Shown: positions 22,792 to 34,510 of the stretch, piece by piece
Layout: each line of letters opens with the position of its first letter
Numbering within the stretch: position 1 is the first letter of the stretch
From: Spinacia oleracea
Lineage: Eukaryota; Streptophyta; Magnoliopsida; Caryophyllales; Amaranthaceae
Direction: 5' to 3'
Length of the DNA stretch: 64,000 nucleotides
Assembly: GCF_020520425.1 (NCBI RefSeq)
Contig: NC_079491.1
Coordinates: 112,282,652 to 112,346,651, forward strand
Translations under genes and position numbers: made by a program
The notes under the pieces: model-generated
Seen by the model: only the letters and a program-made list of their open reading frames with translations
Told to the model about the DNA's origin: nothing
The model's database searches: none

Positions 22792-23246
22792 ACAGTGGTT
22801 TTGTTGTCGCAAATAAGGATTTTATTTATTTATAAATTATTTATGTATTACTATAACTATTTTCCCCATAAATTCTGGGTTAGGCCGCAGGGTCGAAGCC
22901 AGGAATGTATCTCAACGCTGGCTGGAAAATTTCGTTCATTTTTTATATGAAGTCGTATTAATTGCTTTTTCTTAAGACGAAGTCGTATTATTTATTTTGT
23001 ACAAATATTTAATTAAAATATTCTGAAAGGAAAGAAGTATGAAAGAAAAAAATGAAAATACTATAACAGATTTTGCAAGAACACGAAAACTTAATGAGTT
23101 TACTTTGGTCGAAAAATCCATACGCTCCTTATAAACCATTCTACTCTTCAAAGGCAAAAACAGAACACATTGTTATGAGGCACATAAATTAATAATTGCC
23201 ATCATATTACAGCTTCACATCCATAAACTAAGGATATTAAGAACTA
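22792..23246. other. spacer with no recognised gene
   Basis: AT-rich; it separates the ORF above from the 3' end of the F-box pseudogene. Confidence 0.5.
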
Positions 23247-24620
23247 TTACTCCTTAAAACACCCTTGAGGCTCCAATTTCATGTGGACATATTTCCAAAT
23301 CAGTGTCGCATCAATTGAACGCACACTGATATTAGCATGCCTCTTCACCCCAACGAAAGAACCGTAAAACAGTATGTCACAGTTAGACGGCTTTGGACAT
23401 TTGAACACTTGACACAACGCATACTCCATCCACAACGTTCTGATTCATGTATCACGAGTAATTGGTCCTCGAGGGAGTTGAAGTGGAAGCATGTGTAGTT
23501 CCTTTAAAAGAGGTGCATTGTTTAGAAGATCTTTCACCTACCCCAGTTGATGTTCTTCTTCCCTATTCACTCCACTTATAGTTACCATTCTCAGCTTGCA
23601 TAACACACTTTGTGGTAATGGTGGAGTTTTATAACGCAGATTTACTACTAGCTCGGTCAGATTGGAAAATGTCAACCAAATATTAGAATTGATAACCGCA
23701 AAATCGTTGCCAAAGAACAAACCAAGATCACATCCCAGCTCAAGCTTCTTCACTTTCGAAATTCCACTAAGGAAATTTGTTATCTTGGTGACGACTAGAA
23801 TTTCGTCATCTGCACTATCCCAGATTGGAAGGCGGAATATAACTTTAGAAAAGTTCAACAAAGTCGGTCGGTTAACAAATTGATATGATACAAGAGTACC
23901 ATATATATCAATTGTCTCCATCATCGGAGCATCAATATTGATCCTACACGAGCTAGATGTTCCATACATACGAATTTGAAGAAATCTGAACGAGGATGAA
24001 CATATATCCTACCAACAAAACCGCAGCTATCGAATTAAATTCCAGGTTAAAACGCTCTAACGCCGAACATGTCTTATAATAAAAAATTCTAGAAACCGCA
24101 ATTTAGGGAGAATAACATTACCATTCTCAGGAAACTGGCAGTACATATTGCCCCTCAACTCCAGATCCTGAAGGGTTTCGGCTCGGAAATCACAAGACGG
24201 GACCGTATAAACTGGATCGTAAATGTTCCTGCTAATAGATATAATCAATCTGGTAACATTTCGACCGCAAACTTCAGGAATTCATCTACTCAAATACGCT
24301 AAGTAGAGGTTTAATCTGTTTGCGTTTCTAATGGTGACATAAGGAAATTATATGGAGAAGGTTTCAATTTGAGGGCTCAAGTGTCGGAGAACATGGTCGA
24401 CAACTTCACAGAATCTAGGCATTCCTACACCGGAGGGGCAGCAAAAGACTGCGTGACGATGAAGGGACCAAAGGTGTTTCCAGCGTTGGGCCAGGATTGA
24501 AGTGGTGGTGGCGTTTTTTATCAGGAGGAGTGACAGTATTTCACCAAGAATGCTTTCCGGAAGTGAGGAAAGTCTATCCACAGCATTGCTCGTCTTTGCT
24601 ATCTTTGAGATTGTTGCCAT
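23247..24620 (-). pseudogene. F-box / FBD / LRR-type protein pseudogene
   Basis: In other plants these proteins are substrate adaptors of SCF ubiquitin ligases. The minus strand starts MATISKIAKTSNAVDRLSSL and continues PESILGEILSLLL, then TTSILAQRWKHLWSL, a typical N-terminal F-box. Downstream come LRR-like stretches (KVKKLELGCDLGLFFG; WLTFSNLTELVVNLRYK). The C-terminal region resembles an FBD domain (DATLIWKYVHMKLEPQGCF). Stops fall after ETFSI, in the middle segment near 24290 and 24060, and before the last block, and frames shift, so it cannot make a full protein. Introns alone do not explain all the breaks. Confidence 0.8.
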
Positions 24621-24689
24621 TTTTAAATTGGGAATTTGATGCGGTGAGGTTGTCGTTTCAATGAGGGTGTTGTTTCAGAAAACACTGAT

Positions 24690-25215
24690 TTTATAATTAA
24701 CAGTAGTATGTAAATATTTTTAAAATCTTCGCAGTATGTAATAATTAAGACTAATATTCTGGTGGTTTAGCTTGTTTACATATGATAAATAAAGTATGGA
24801 AATATGTATAATATTTTTATTCTTCGTCAACGCTCACCGTAATAAATTAAGACTAATATCCTTGTGGTTTAGCTTGTTTAAATATGATGATAGATCAAGT
24901 ATGGAAATATGTAACATATTTTTTTTTCTTCGTAATGTTCACCGTAATAAATTAAGACTAATATCCTTGTGGTTTAGCTTGTTTAAATATGATAGATCAA
25001 GTATGGAAATATGTAAAATATTTTTATTCTTCGTAATGCTCACCGTAATTAATTAAGACTAATATCCTTGTGGTTAGCTTGTTTAAGTATGATAGATCAA
25101 GTATGGAAATATGTAAAATATTTTTATTCTTCGTAATGATCACCGTAATTAATTAAGAATAATATCCTTGTGGTTTAGCTTGTTTAAATATGATAGATCA
25201 AGTATGGAAATATGG
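24690..25215. repeat. 101-bp tandem array, about five copies
   Basis: The marker AGTATGGAAATATG starts at about 24793, 24898, 25000, 25100 and 25201. Each unit also holds AATATCCTTGTGGTTTAGCT and a CTTCGTAATG segment. It begins just upstream of the F-box pseudogene start. Frames in it are shadows. Confidence 0.9.
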
Positions 25216-26195
25216 CCAATTATTTTATAATGATATAACTTAAATACTACTCGCGTTTTATAATGACCAGACGAGCGTTTTAAGGTGTTTCGTGCTTTTG
25301 AGTAACGAGCATCATCAAGGTGGTCTGATTTTAAGAATTTTATAATATTATTAATTAATTTATGTTAATACTTTTCAAACTCATCCAAATTTAGTTGTTC
25401 ACCACTCAAACTCATTTATAACATCTAAAGTAACCACAAAAAATTCTTAAATTTATTTATTTGACGCAAATAAATTATTGAGTAAGAGCCTTAGTTTGTT
25501 AGAGAAACATCAGCGCCAAGTCTCTAAGACTTGAATTTTGCTGACATGACACATGACTCACCTAGTCTTAAGATCAAACATATCATTTTGTAGCATTGAA
25601 GTGCGTTAAGATCAAAAATATCATTTTGTAACAAAATCTTAAATCGATTCATGAAAAAACCAAGACTTAATTAAGACTCAACATGAAGAGCTAAATTTAA
25701 TTGAATCTTAATAAAATTTTAACACTAATATAATTATTATCAATGATGACGTGGCATGTGAGAGAAGTCTTAAAACTAGACCCCGACCCCTTGATATTGC
25801 TCTTATGCCATGTCAACAAAATTCAAGTCTCAAGACTTGACGTTGATGTTGAGATTGATAACCATGAAGACTAGTCAAACACATAAAAATATATGGTTTG
25901 TCTTAAGTTGAGTCTTAGTTTTCCAAAACTCGATTCAAGACTTTTTTAATACTACACCGCTTCAATGCGCCAGTGTATATGAGTCATGTGCCATGTCAAC
26001 ACAACTCAGTTCTTATCCTAGTGCTGATTATTGATTGATTATGCTTTGTCTGAATCACTAGATGTGCCACAATAAGTCAAACATCATGCACGCACGAGTG
26101 TCGAAATAAGTCAAACATCATGCACACACGAGTGATAAAACGACGAATAAGGTATTTCATTAAAACGAATAAAAAGAAGTAATTACCGAGTTAAT
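25216..26195. other. spacer with a possible inverted-repeat MITE and a short duplication
   Basis: A segment near 25508-25550 (AGACTTGAATTTTGCTGACA) recurs inverted near 25805-25855, about 250 bp apart, as in a foldback MITE; ends and TSD are unclear. At 26066-26135 a unit containing AAGTCAAACATCATGCAC is directly repeated. No gene is seen. Confidence 0.45.
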
Positions 26196-26270
26196 ACTCC
26201 CCCGTATTTAAAGAGGAGTCACATTTGGCCGGACAAGAATATTAAGGAAGGGTAGTTGAATGCAATACTA

Positions 26271-26612
26271 GCTCCGTCTCTTAATACTCGCACCGGGTTG
26301 ACCGGTGCGGAGTTTAAAACACTTGAATTGACTTATTAATTTAATGGGTCTTAGTTGATAGTGGGGTATTTTTTTAATATAGTTAGTGGGAAATGTGTAA
26401 GAATTGAGGAGTGGTGAGTGGGAGGTGTGAATTTTAAAATGATTTTTTGTAGCGAGTTGGTGGGTGTGAGAAATAATATAATATTGTGGGTTAGTAGGTA
26501 AGTCTGAGAAATAATATAATATTGGTAAAAACTTCCATTTATTGAAACGGTTCAAGTATTAAGGGACAAACCCGAATAGGAAAGCGGTGCGAGTATTAAG
26601 GGACGGAGGGAG
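26271..26612. mobile_element. Stowaway-like MITE (type a), 342 bp, TA target duplication
   Basis: The left end GCTCCGTCTCTTAATACTCG and the right end GAGTATTAAGGGACGGAGGG are inverted repeats flanked by TA (26269-26270, 26613-26614). The sequence is the same family as 58823-59150 (shared TTGAATTGACTTATT). Confidence 0.85.
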
Positions 26613-26628
26613 TAAAATACTGGTAGTT

Positions 26629-26811
26629 GGATCCTACTACTGTACGCCTAGTGTACAAGGCATCTTGTACACCAATCTTTTCTATTGGTTGAAATGACAT
26701 ATTTATTATCTTTCATTCTCATTTTTTAGTGGGTTTGATTATGTGTCAACAAATTAATGGTGGTGATGTACAAGAAAATTTTGTACACTAGGTGTACATG
26801 TAGCCTTTTCC
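26629..26811. mobile_element. Mutator-type MITE, 183 bp, 9-bp TSD
   Basis: It is flanked by CTGGTAGTT at 26620-26628 and 26812-26820, a perfect 9-bp duplication, as Mutator-like elements make. The inverted ends share CCTAGTGTACAA and a nearby CTAC-GTAC block. Confidence 0.8.
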
Positions 26812-26870
26812 CTGGTAGTTCGGTAAATATTCTAATCAGGTAAAACAAATGGGGAACATTAAATTGTCCT

Positions 26871-27451
26871 TAGTTCTTTGGGCCTTTTAGAAAAGTGAGC
26901 ATGGTTTAAAAATATTTTGGGCCTTACGATTTGGCACAAGTAATTTAGTGTAGTATATATATAGGTTTCTGAATATCAAATGAACATTTTTAAGAAGTAT
27001 GAATCTTATATGTGTTGTATGAACTTTATTATTTTATTTTCACCGATAAGCATTAAGCGTTTCTCAAAAAGCTTGGGAATCATTCTTTTGGATTTTTTTG
27101 TTGGTAGGGAAGAGATGATGAGGAATCTTTATTCAATGATTCAGCTGCTGAATTTACCTGGAAAAGAAAATACATATAAAAATATGAATATAAGTTTGCA
27201 TTTAATTCTTCCAATGGCTTTGTCTGTGATACTGCTCTCACAACCCTCATAATTGTAAATCTCTCAAATTTTGGATCTGTTACCCTTCTGGAGTCAAGTA
27301 ACCCCAAGCCCACAGCCGTTACGGTTGTGTCGCCGCCAGATCAGCCAGAATCGCCACCAATTCAACCGAAATCGCCCCACCAATTCAACCAGAATCGCTA
27401 CCGCAAACGAAAGCGCCAATAGCTATCTCAAACGGAAGCGCCAATCGCTAT
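26871..27451. other. spacer, possible gene fragments
   Basis: The minus frame 27313 to 27200 reads RFTIMRVVRAVSQTKPLEEL and, after a possible acceptor (TTTTCCAG), NSAAESLNKDSSSS. The plus strand at 27300-27450 is proline/glutamine-rich (SPPDQPESPPIQPKSP). Neither is recognised. The Ty3-type solo LTR inserted at its right edge. Confidence 0.3.
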
Positions 27452-30400
27452 TGTAATACCTCGTATTTTTCGGAATTTGTAAATATATTTTATTATATAT
27501 TTATAGGAATTTTTATGGATTTAATTTCATTTAATGAGAATTAAATGTGTTTTTATTTTAATTAATTTAATTATTAATTATTTACGAAAAACCGTATTTT
27601 TATCAAATAAATTCAACGAATTTATTTAATCGGGATTTGTTGGGTCGTATTTTGAAAACAAATTTAATTTAATCAAAGCCCAGTTAAATTCCATGATCAA
27701 ACTTAACAAGGCTTGCAAGGAATTAATAATAAACAAGCCCGTAAGCAAGCCCAACCTTAAACCCTAAAACTTAGCCCATGAAGGGATGAGAACCTATAAA
27801 TACCCCTCCCCTTCATGAGATCCCCAACCTTAATTTCTGAATTTTCTCTCTCCTCTCTCTCTCCTTTTTCGTCCGCCCTTTTCTTCATCCAAAAGGCACG
27901 AGTGCCTTTGCTCGTTTGCTTGTGCTCGTGTGCCTAGCCCGCGCACCCTCGCTGCATATCTCTCGCCCTCGCCCCCGCAGCCAACGCCCAGCGCTCGTCG
28001 CTACTCACTGTTGCTGTTGTGCGCGCACCTTCGCGTGCCCCTCTCCCTCTCGCCCAGCGCCCAGCGTCCAGCGCCCTCGCCCACTCGCCCACACACGCAG
28101 CACTGTCGTTGTTGTGTTGCGCGCTGCTCGTGCGGGTGCCATGTTGTGTTGTTGTTTCCTTCGTCGCTCCCACACACACAACACATCAATTGTTGTGTGT
28201 GTGTGTTGTTGATTGTTGATAATCAAATTGTATACTTTCAAACTTTTCAATTTTCAGTTTTAAATTGTTTTAATTATTTAATTGTGATTATTTAATTATT
28301 TGGAGTATTTAAATTGGTTGGAACGATTATGAACACCGTGTTTTAATACTTATTGATGAGATTGGTTTTGATTCAAAAGAATTATAATTTCAGATTTAAA
28401 GGTTCATTAAAGTGTCAATTTTTAAGGTCAAAACATGGTTTTATTAATGATCCACTAGTAGGATTTAAATTCCGAATGTTCAAGCGATTGATTCACATAA
28501 TTTAATGACGATTTAAATTATGGGAATCAACTTATATTTTCAGATTTGTTATTAAGCTTTAAAGAGTTGATTTTAATGATTTTTAAAGCTAAAAAATCAA
28601 TGTTTTATGCTAGGACTTGAGTTGACTATTTGAGACTATTAAATTAATGAATAACGATTAATTTCTAATGAAACCAAGGGTTTTAGTTTCTTAAATAGTT
28701 GCTGGAAATTTAGTAAACATGATCAATAATTAAGTTTCTCCTTTGTGTTTATAGGAGTTTATTTCTAGTGAGTCGTGATTCGCACAGTGACCCCCGTACT
28801 TAGGTATTCCAGGTACATACAAGACTAGGGTGATCACCCATCCCTTGAGGACTTTATGAAGTGTATTGAATGCAAATCATGTGAACTTATGTGTTTGGAA
28901 TTCATGTTTGATGTGTAGACAGGCATGTGAGAATTGTTATTGAATCTATGTGAACGAGCATGTTATGAATTGAATTATGCTTTATAGATTCTATTGAACT
29001 ATCATGTTATGGACTTTTATAATCGTTGAATTATTTCAAGTAGGGATGCTAATGAGCCGAGTCGAGTTCGAGTTTAGCTAAGCTCGACTCGAACTCGAAA
29101 ACTTATAGTCAAGCTCGACTCGACTCGAAAACTCGCTAGCTTAAAATTTTCAAACTCGACTCGAACTCGACTCGAAATCAACTCGAAAACTCAAACTTGA
29201 GCTCAAAAACTAAACTCAAGCTCGAAATCAGCTCGAAAACTCAAGCTCGAGCTCAAAACCCGACTTGAAAATCCAAAATTGAGCTCAAACTCGACTTGAA
29301 TCACGTTCAAATCTTATAAAAAATAAGTTTATACCCCAAATCATTATATCCATTAGCCCAAATGAAAGCCCAATGGAAGTGATTTGTACACTTTCACACT
29401 TAAAGAGTAATACTTATAACCCTTTCCTTCTTTCCTCCCTCACTTATTTATCAATGTGGGACAAAGATAATATAACCTTTCTTTCTTTCCTCCCTCACTT
29501 ATTTACCTATGTGGGACAAAATGAATACGTTGGAGTAACTATAGAAATTTTTTTGGCTGCCAAATAGTGTAATTTAGATGGACGATTTCGATTTTTTTTT
29601 TGTCCTTAATAATTTAGTCATCCATTTTAGGAAGAAAAAAAACAAGTATATTTTTTAAGGAACAAAAAAACATAAAATGATGAATAAAAATGATAAAATA
29701 AAAAATTTCTATTTAAATAAAATATTATATTATATATATATAATTCGAGCTTCTCGAGCTTTTCGAGTCGAGTATCAAGTTGCTCAACTCGACTCGTTAA
29801 ATTTTCGAGTCGATCTCGAGCTCGAGTCGAGCTGATTCGAGTCGAGTTTTGACCGAGCTTTGACCGAGTCGGGTTCGAGTAGCTCGCGAGTTCGCTGAGC
29901 TCATAAGCACCCCTAATTTCAAGCATGTTGTTCAAGTTGGTATGCATGTATGAGTGTTGCGCATGCAAGTTATTATGATTATGCTATAGTACGGGATGTC
30001 TGGCATACAGTGAGCCTATTGAATATTGCCGCAGCGCATTGTTTATTCTACCGCAAGTGTAGAATACGTTTGGAGAGTCTATGTGAATTGAACTAAGGAC
30101 TATTCGTGCTAAGGGCACACCTCGCTTGTTAATAGGCAATGTCGGGTTATCTCAAACAATGTTTTTGAGAAGGAACAATGGGAGTAATTTCACTTGAGTC
30201 CTATGTTTGATCACAAGTCCTAAAGGATTAAAATGAAGTGTCATTGTTGAATTATGTGTTGGTGTAATTGTTGAATTATTTGTGAGTTATGTCTTTGGGT
30301 TGAGTCTTGAACATAACATACTAATTAACGTAAAGTGCAACCCGAATGAGCTTCAAAACTCTTGGAACGTATATACCTTGAGTATGAACAATGGGGGGAG

Positions 30401-31213
30401 TCTTGCCGGAAAACTTGTACTCCTTGAATGATACAAGACGTTGTTTCATTTTTCTTTTTATGTTGTTATGCATTGGAATTCCGTCGGTATGGCCCGACTG
30501 TCGGTAGGAGTCCGACTTATTATTATTCGGTGTATGGTTGGCTCCCATCACCCTTTTCTTTCCTTTTGAGGATACTTTATTTACCCGTTCGAAGCTACTT
30601 CTTTATTAAACTATGACTCAAGAGTCGTGTCAAGTGCCGAGTCTTGTCTCCATGTTTACTTGTTAATTAAATGGCTTTTGCATGTGGATTATTAATTCGT
30701 TGAGTGAAGCATGTTAGGATAGAACGTTATTCTAGCTTGTTCGTACTCAGCTTTTGCTGACTTCGTGCTTCATGTCTTTTGGTCATGGCCTTCGCCTTAA
30801 TAACCCTATGATGATCCATCATTGCATTTGCGTTGTTAGGGAGTAGATTTTAATAAAGCAGGTTTGTAGAGATAACTTACGGGAGAAGTTATCATGGGAT
30901 TCGTGCTTGAGAGTTTATTTCTCTTCCGTATTTTATAAACTCTATTTAATTTCTAGTCATGACTACTACTTAATTTATTTAGACTATAGTTAATGGATTT
31001 TAATCTATTTAATACTTTGGTTTGGGCCTTAGTGGTTCCAAGTTGTTAATTGACCATTAACTATTTTATATGTTTTGAAAGTTAGTTATTTCCGCTGCGT
31101 AATTCTGGTAAATAGCCTTAACCGTTATCACGGTGGCGGTAATATCTTGGTAATTCCTTTGTTTTAAGTTGGAAAATGTTTTATAAAAATCAAGGAATTA
31201 TTAGGGTGTTACT
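27452..31213 (+). repeat. solo LTR, Ty3/gypsy type (chromovirus-like), split by a hAT-like element
   Basis: It starts TGTAATACCTCGTATTTT and ends TTAGGGTGTTACT, the pattern of long Tekay-like LTRs (usual end TGTTACA). Flanks are GCTAT (27447-27451) and GCTAC (31214-31218), a 5-bp duplication with one mismatch. No PBS or internal sequence follows, so it is a solo LTR of about 2.9 kb once the 875-bp insert and its duplication are removed. A GC-rich island lies at 27895-28160. Strand is given as LTR sense by its TG...CA order with the usual TGTAATACC start. Confidence 0.78.
29041..29915. mobile_element. hAT-like non-autonomous transposon, 875 bp, 8-bp TSD
   Basis: Ends TAGGGATGCTAATGAGC and GCTCATAAGCACCCCTA are inverted repeats. 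Perfect flanking duplication ATTTCAAG at 29033-29040 and 29916-29923. Subterminal CGAGCTCGAGTCGA-type repeats fill both ends. No transposase seen. Confidence 0.93.
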
Positions 31214-31373
31214 GCTACCGCGTGACATTTACTGCCAGAACCACGTAAGTCGGCTTACTGCTAAGTGATATTATTGCTATATTAGCTGTATTTATTACCC
31301 TTGAGGTGCAATTGTAGACCAATGTGATGTGTTCATACTAGTAATTTGTGTATGGAATTGTTTCTGCAGACTT

Positions 31374-32987
31374 ATGGCTACTGCGAATCAAATAAAAATA
31401 ACTATTTGGCATAGTGGGAAATTTGTGTTCCATCCTTAACGGGAATACATTGATGGGGTTCAGGATAGTTTAAGTGTCTGTACGGGAAATTTCACTCTAG
31501 ACATCCTTGAAAACAAAATGTGTGGTTATGGGTATAATAAGTTCAAGATTTTGTATGCCCCTTGTGTAGAGAAGTTGGATTCAAATATCTACCAAATTAC
31601 AGAACCTGGATGTTTTATCAACTTGAAGGGATGGCATGCAAACAAAAGAGGGTAAACATATCATCCAGAATTTAAACACAGTGGTCTTTGGTTGGGATTT
31701 AACGACCAATATGAACAGCACTCCCGCTAAAAGGCCAATAGCTGGTGTCGCAGAGCACAACAAAGGGCGTAACAGGAAGAATTTTTTTAGAGCATCCGTA
31801 GCTCAACCTAAGGTAACAAATGTTCTCTATAATCTCTATAATCTTGTTTCCAAGTTCACAATATAATCACTTGCGTTATGGTACTGAGTTATGTCTGCAT
31901 ATAATGTGGATCAGACAAATGCGACAAAACAAATACAGGATGGTGTTCGGGCTAATGTACGTGTCAAACGTTATCTAAAAGTAAGTTACGAGCACATATT
32001 TTCATTCCATGTTCAAACTCAGTTTAATTTTGCTGATAGTATTGTATCTCCTCGTGGTAATGTATTGTGACTATGCATTACGTTATGCTTACAGTCCCCT
32101 GTAGCTGGAATGGGATGTGATGTAGGTAAGTTTAAGCACCTCATCAGTAAGTTGAAGGATACAAAAACACAATGGATTTCGGACATGGGTTTCAAGCACC
32201 TTTTAAGACTGAAGGTAACGCATATTGATCCCGAGTTTGGGTACTGGATAACATCTAGGTTTGATCCCCATACATTGCGCCTTAAAATAAGGGACCACAT
32301 TTCAACTCTTGTGGATAAAGAACTGATCGGCAGGGTCTTGGGGATCCGATCTAGTCAGGATTTATTTTACCCTGAAAAAACCAGTAAGCATGAGGTAAAA
32401 AAGAGGAATATGTTTTACAAAGGCTCAAACACCCGTGGTGCAATCACAGATTTAGAGGTGCTTGCTAAAATGCTCTGTAAAACAATAGACAAAGAGATGT
32501 TCCAGCAGCATTTCCTGATGTATGCATTAGGTGTACTCCTGTATCCGATGCAGAAGCGTGGCTTGATCAGCCCACAACACCTGAACACTCTGGACAAGGC
32601 CAACAACGCACTTATATATAGTTGGGGGAACTATTTATTGAATTGGCTTGTCAAATCTCGCTTGGAGATGGATCGCACAACTGAGGGATTCGGTGGATCC
32701 ACACTTCTCTTGTTGGTTAGCTTGCTCTATAATATTTTCCAATCTCTATATTGTACTGCAGTTATCTTCTAACCAACCCATTTTTGCTTCTCATATACCT
32801 TGATAGGCTTCGTTATACCAGAAACGTTCCCTGGAAAACAAATGCATCTAGGATTGGATTCAGGGATCAGAAACATGTCAACTTGGCGCTGCAATCTGAC
32901 ATGGGACCTGGTGGGGAATTCGGTCATGCCGAAACAGTTGAAGTCGTTGAATACGGCATGCCATATCCATATGGACTACATCCATAG
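31374..32987 (+). pseudogene. decayed multi-exon gene, resembles transposon-linked plant-mobile-domain / DUF1985-type proteins
   Basis: The first piece reads MATANQIKITIWHSGKFVFH, then a stop after FHP, then REYIDGVQDSLSV and FTLDILENKMCGYGYNKFKI, similar to the N-terminus of some Mutator-type plant proteins. A later exon (about 32095-32715, after a TTACAG acceptor) has SDMGFKHLLRLKVTHIDPEF, GYWITSRFDPHTLRLKIRD and FLMYALGVLLYPMQKRGLIS. This fits the plant-mobile-domain-like class common in transposon-derived ORFs. A last exon after CTTGATAG reads GEFGHAETVEVVEYGMPYPY and stops at 32985-32987. Family assignment is by overall pattern only. The internal stop makes it a likely pseudogene. Confidence 0.4.
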
Positions 32988-33610
32988 GGATGATGTCCAA
33001 TGTTCAATACGGCAAGCCATATCCATATCCTTAGGGATGATGAATAAATCAGTAATACGTTATCGTATTCGGGTTTTCTGCTTTCAAATGTATTTTATTT
33101 GAGTGTTTACAGAATCTTTGATTCATATTTTTTTTAACAATACCGTGTATAATTAAATTTCCATTCACTGCTGCCAAATTTCGTTTTCCCATTTGTTTAG
33201 GGTACGATGTTGAGTGTGTTCATTGTAAAATGGTTTGTACCATTTGAGTGTTTATAAACAATTTTCCATTCATTGTCGAGTGTATACACAATTTTCCATT
33301 CGTTGTCGAGTGTATAAACAATTTTCCATTTGTTTATTTGTTCTTCCTTTTCATGGAGTATTGTTTTTACATGGATGTATAATTAATTTTACATTCATTT
33401 TTCCGTTTTTCCATTTGTTTACACTTTACTAGTATGATCATATGAGTCATTGAGTGTATTCGTTGTGAAATGGTTTGCATTATTTAAGTGTGTATACAAT
33501 TTTCCATGAACAATACATTTCGGGGGGAGTAATTTTCGGGGAGTAATATTTTTATGTCATACTTCTATTCATCGATGTTAAACTTACTTCATATAAAATG
33601 GTATTCCGTA
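32988..33610. other. spacer with 30-bp tandem repeat
   Basis: ACAATTTTCCATTCATTGTC-type units at 33240-33335, with the core at 33261, 33291 and 33321. No gene is seen. It ends at GTA (33608-33610), the target duplication of CACTA-3. Confidence 0.55.
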
Positions 33611-34510
33611 CACTACAAGAAAATTTATAGAGGCAACACCTTGAGGCAATTAATTTTTTGTGGCCTCTAAAAGTGTCTTTTAGCATTAGTTAATTATGGT
33701 AGCCTCTAAAAGTTATTTTTAGGGTCGGTGAAATTTAGCTTGCCCCTAAAAGTACTTTTTAGCAATAATAAAATAATGCTTACCCCTAAAAGGTTTTTTT
33801 AGCATCAAAAAAAATTAAGCTGCCCCTAAAAAGTACATTTTAGCATTAGTGGAATAATATTTGCCTCTAAAACAGTTTTTTAGCGTCAATAAAATTTACG
33901 TTGCCCCTAAAAAATATTTTTTAGCATTAATGAAATAATGGTTGCCTCTAAAATATTTTTTTAGCATCAGAAAATAATGGTTACCTATATAACTTTTTTT
34001 TAGCATCACTTAAATTTTAGTTGCCCCTAAAAAGTACTTTTTCGCATTAATGAATTAATGGTTGCCTCTAAAACATTATTTTTTAACATCAGACAATAAT
34101 AGTTGCCTCTATAACTTTATTTTAGCATCAGTTAAATTTTAGTTCCCCCTAAAAAGTACTTTTAAACGTTATTAAAATAGTGTTTGCCTCAAAAACCTTT
34201 TTTTTTAGCCTTACTGAAATTTCAGTTACCCCTAAAGAGTACTTTTTAGCATTAATGGGGTAATGGTTGCCTCTAAAACATTTTTCAGCATCAGTGAAAA
34301 ATAAATTCCCCCTAAAAAAGTATTTTTTAGCAGTAATGAAGTAATGATTGCCTATAAAAAAAATTAACATCAGTGAAATTTTAGTTGCCCCTAAATTATT
34401 ATTTTTACCTTTAATAAAGTAATGCTTGCCTCTAAAACCTTTTCTTTTTTTAGCGCTAATGAAATTTACGATGTCCCTAAAAAGTACTTTTTAGCATTAA
34501 AAAGAAATTA
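33611..34510. repeat. left subterminal repeat array of CACTA-3
   Basis: About twelve copies of a unit near 60-65 bp built on TTGCCCCTAAAAAGTACTTT and TTGCCTCTAAAACxTTTTTT, each followed by TAGCATxA. Minus-strand frames here are shadows. Confidence 0.85.

Larger units (their letters stand above)
26197..26870. mobile_element. Stowaway-like MITE (type b), split by two younger MITEs, right end lost
   Basis: The left end CTCCCCCGTATTTAAAGAGG is preceded by TA. Left half (26197-26270) and right part (26821-26865) align with the intact copy at 59181-59491, for example GTAGTTGAATG and GGTAAATATT. The homology fades near 26870, so the right terminus is missing. Confidence 0.7.

Noticed and set aside
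27916..28295. Overlapping ORFs on both strands
   Set aside because: Same GC-island effect inside a solo LTR.
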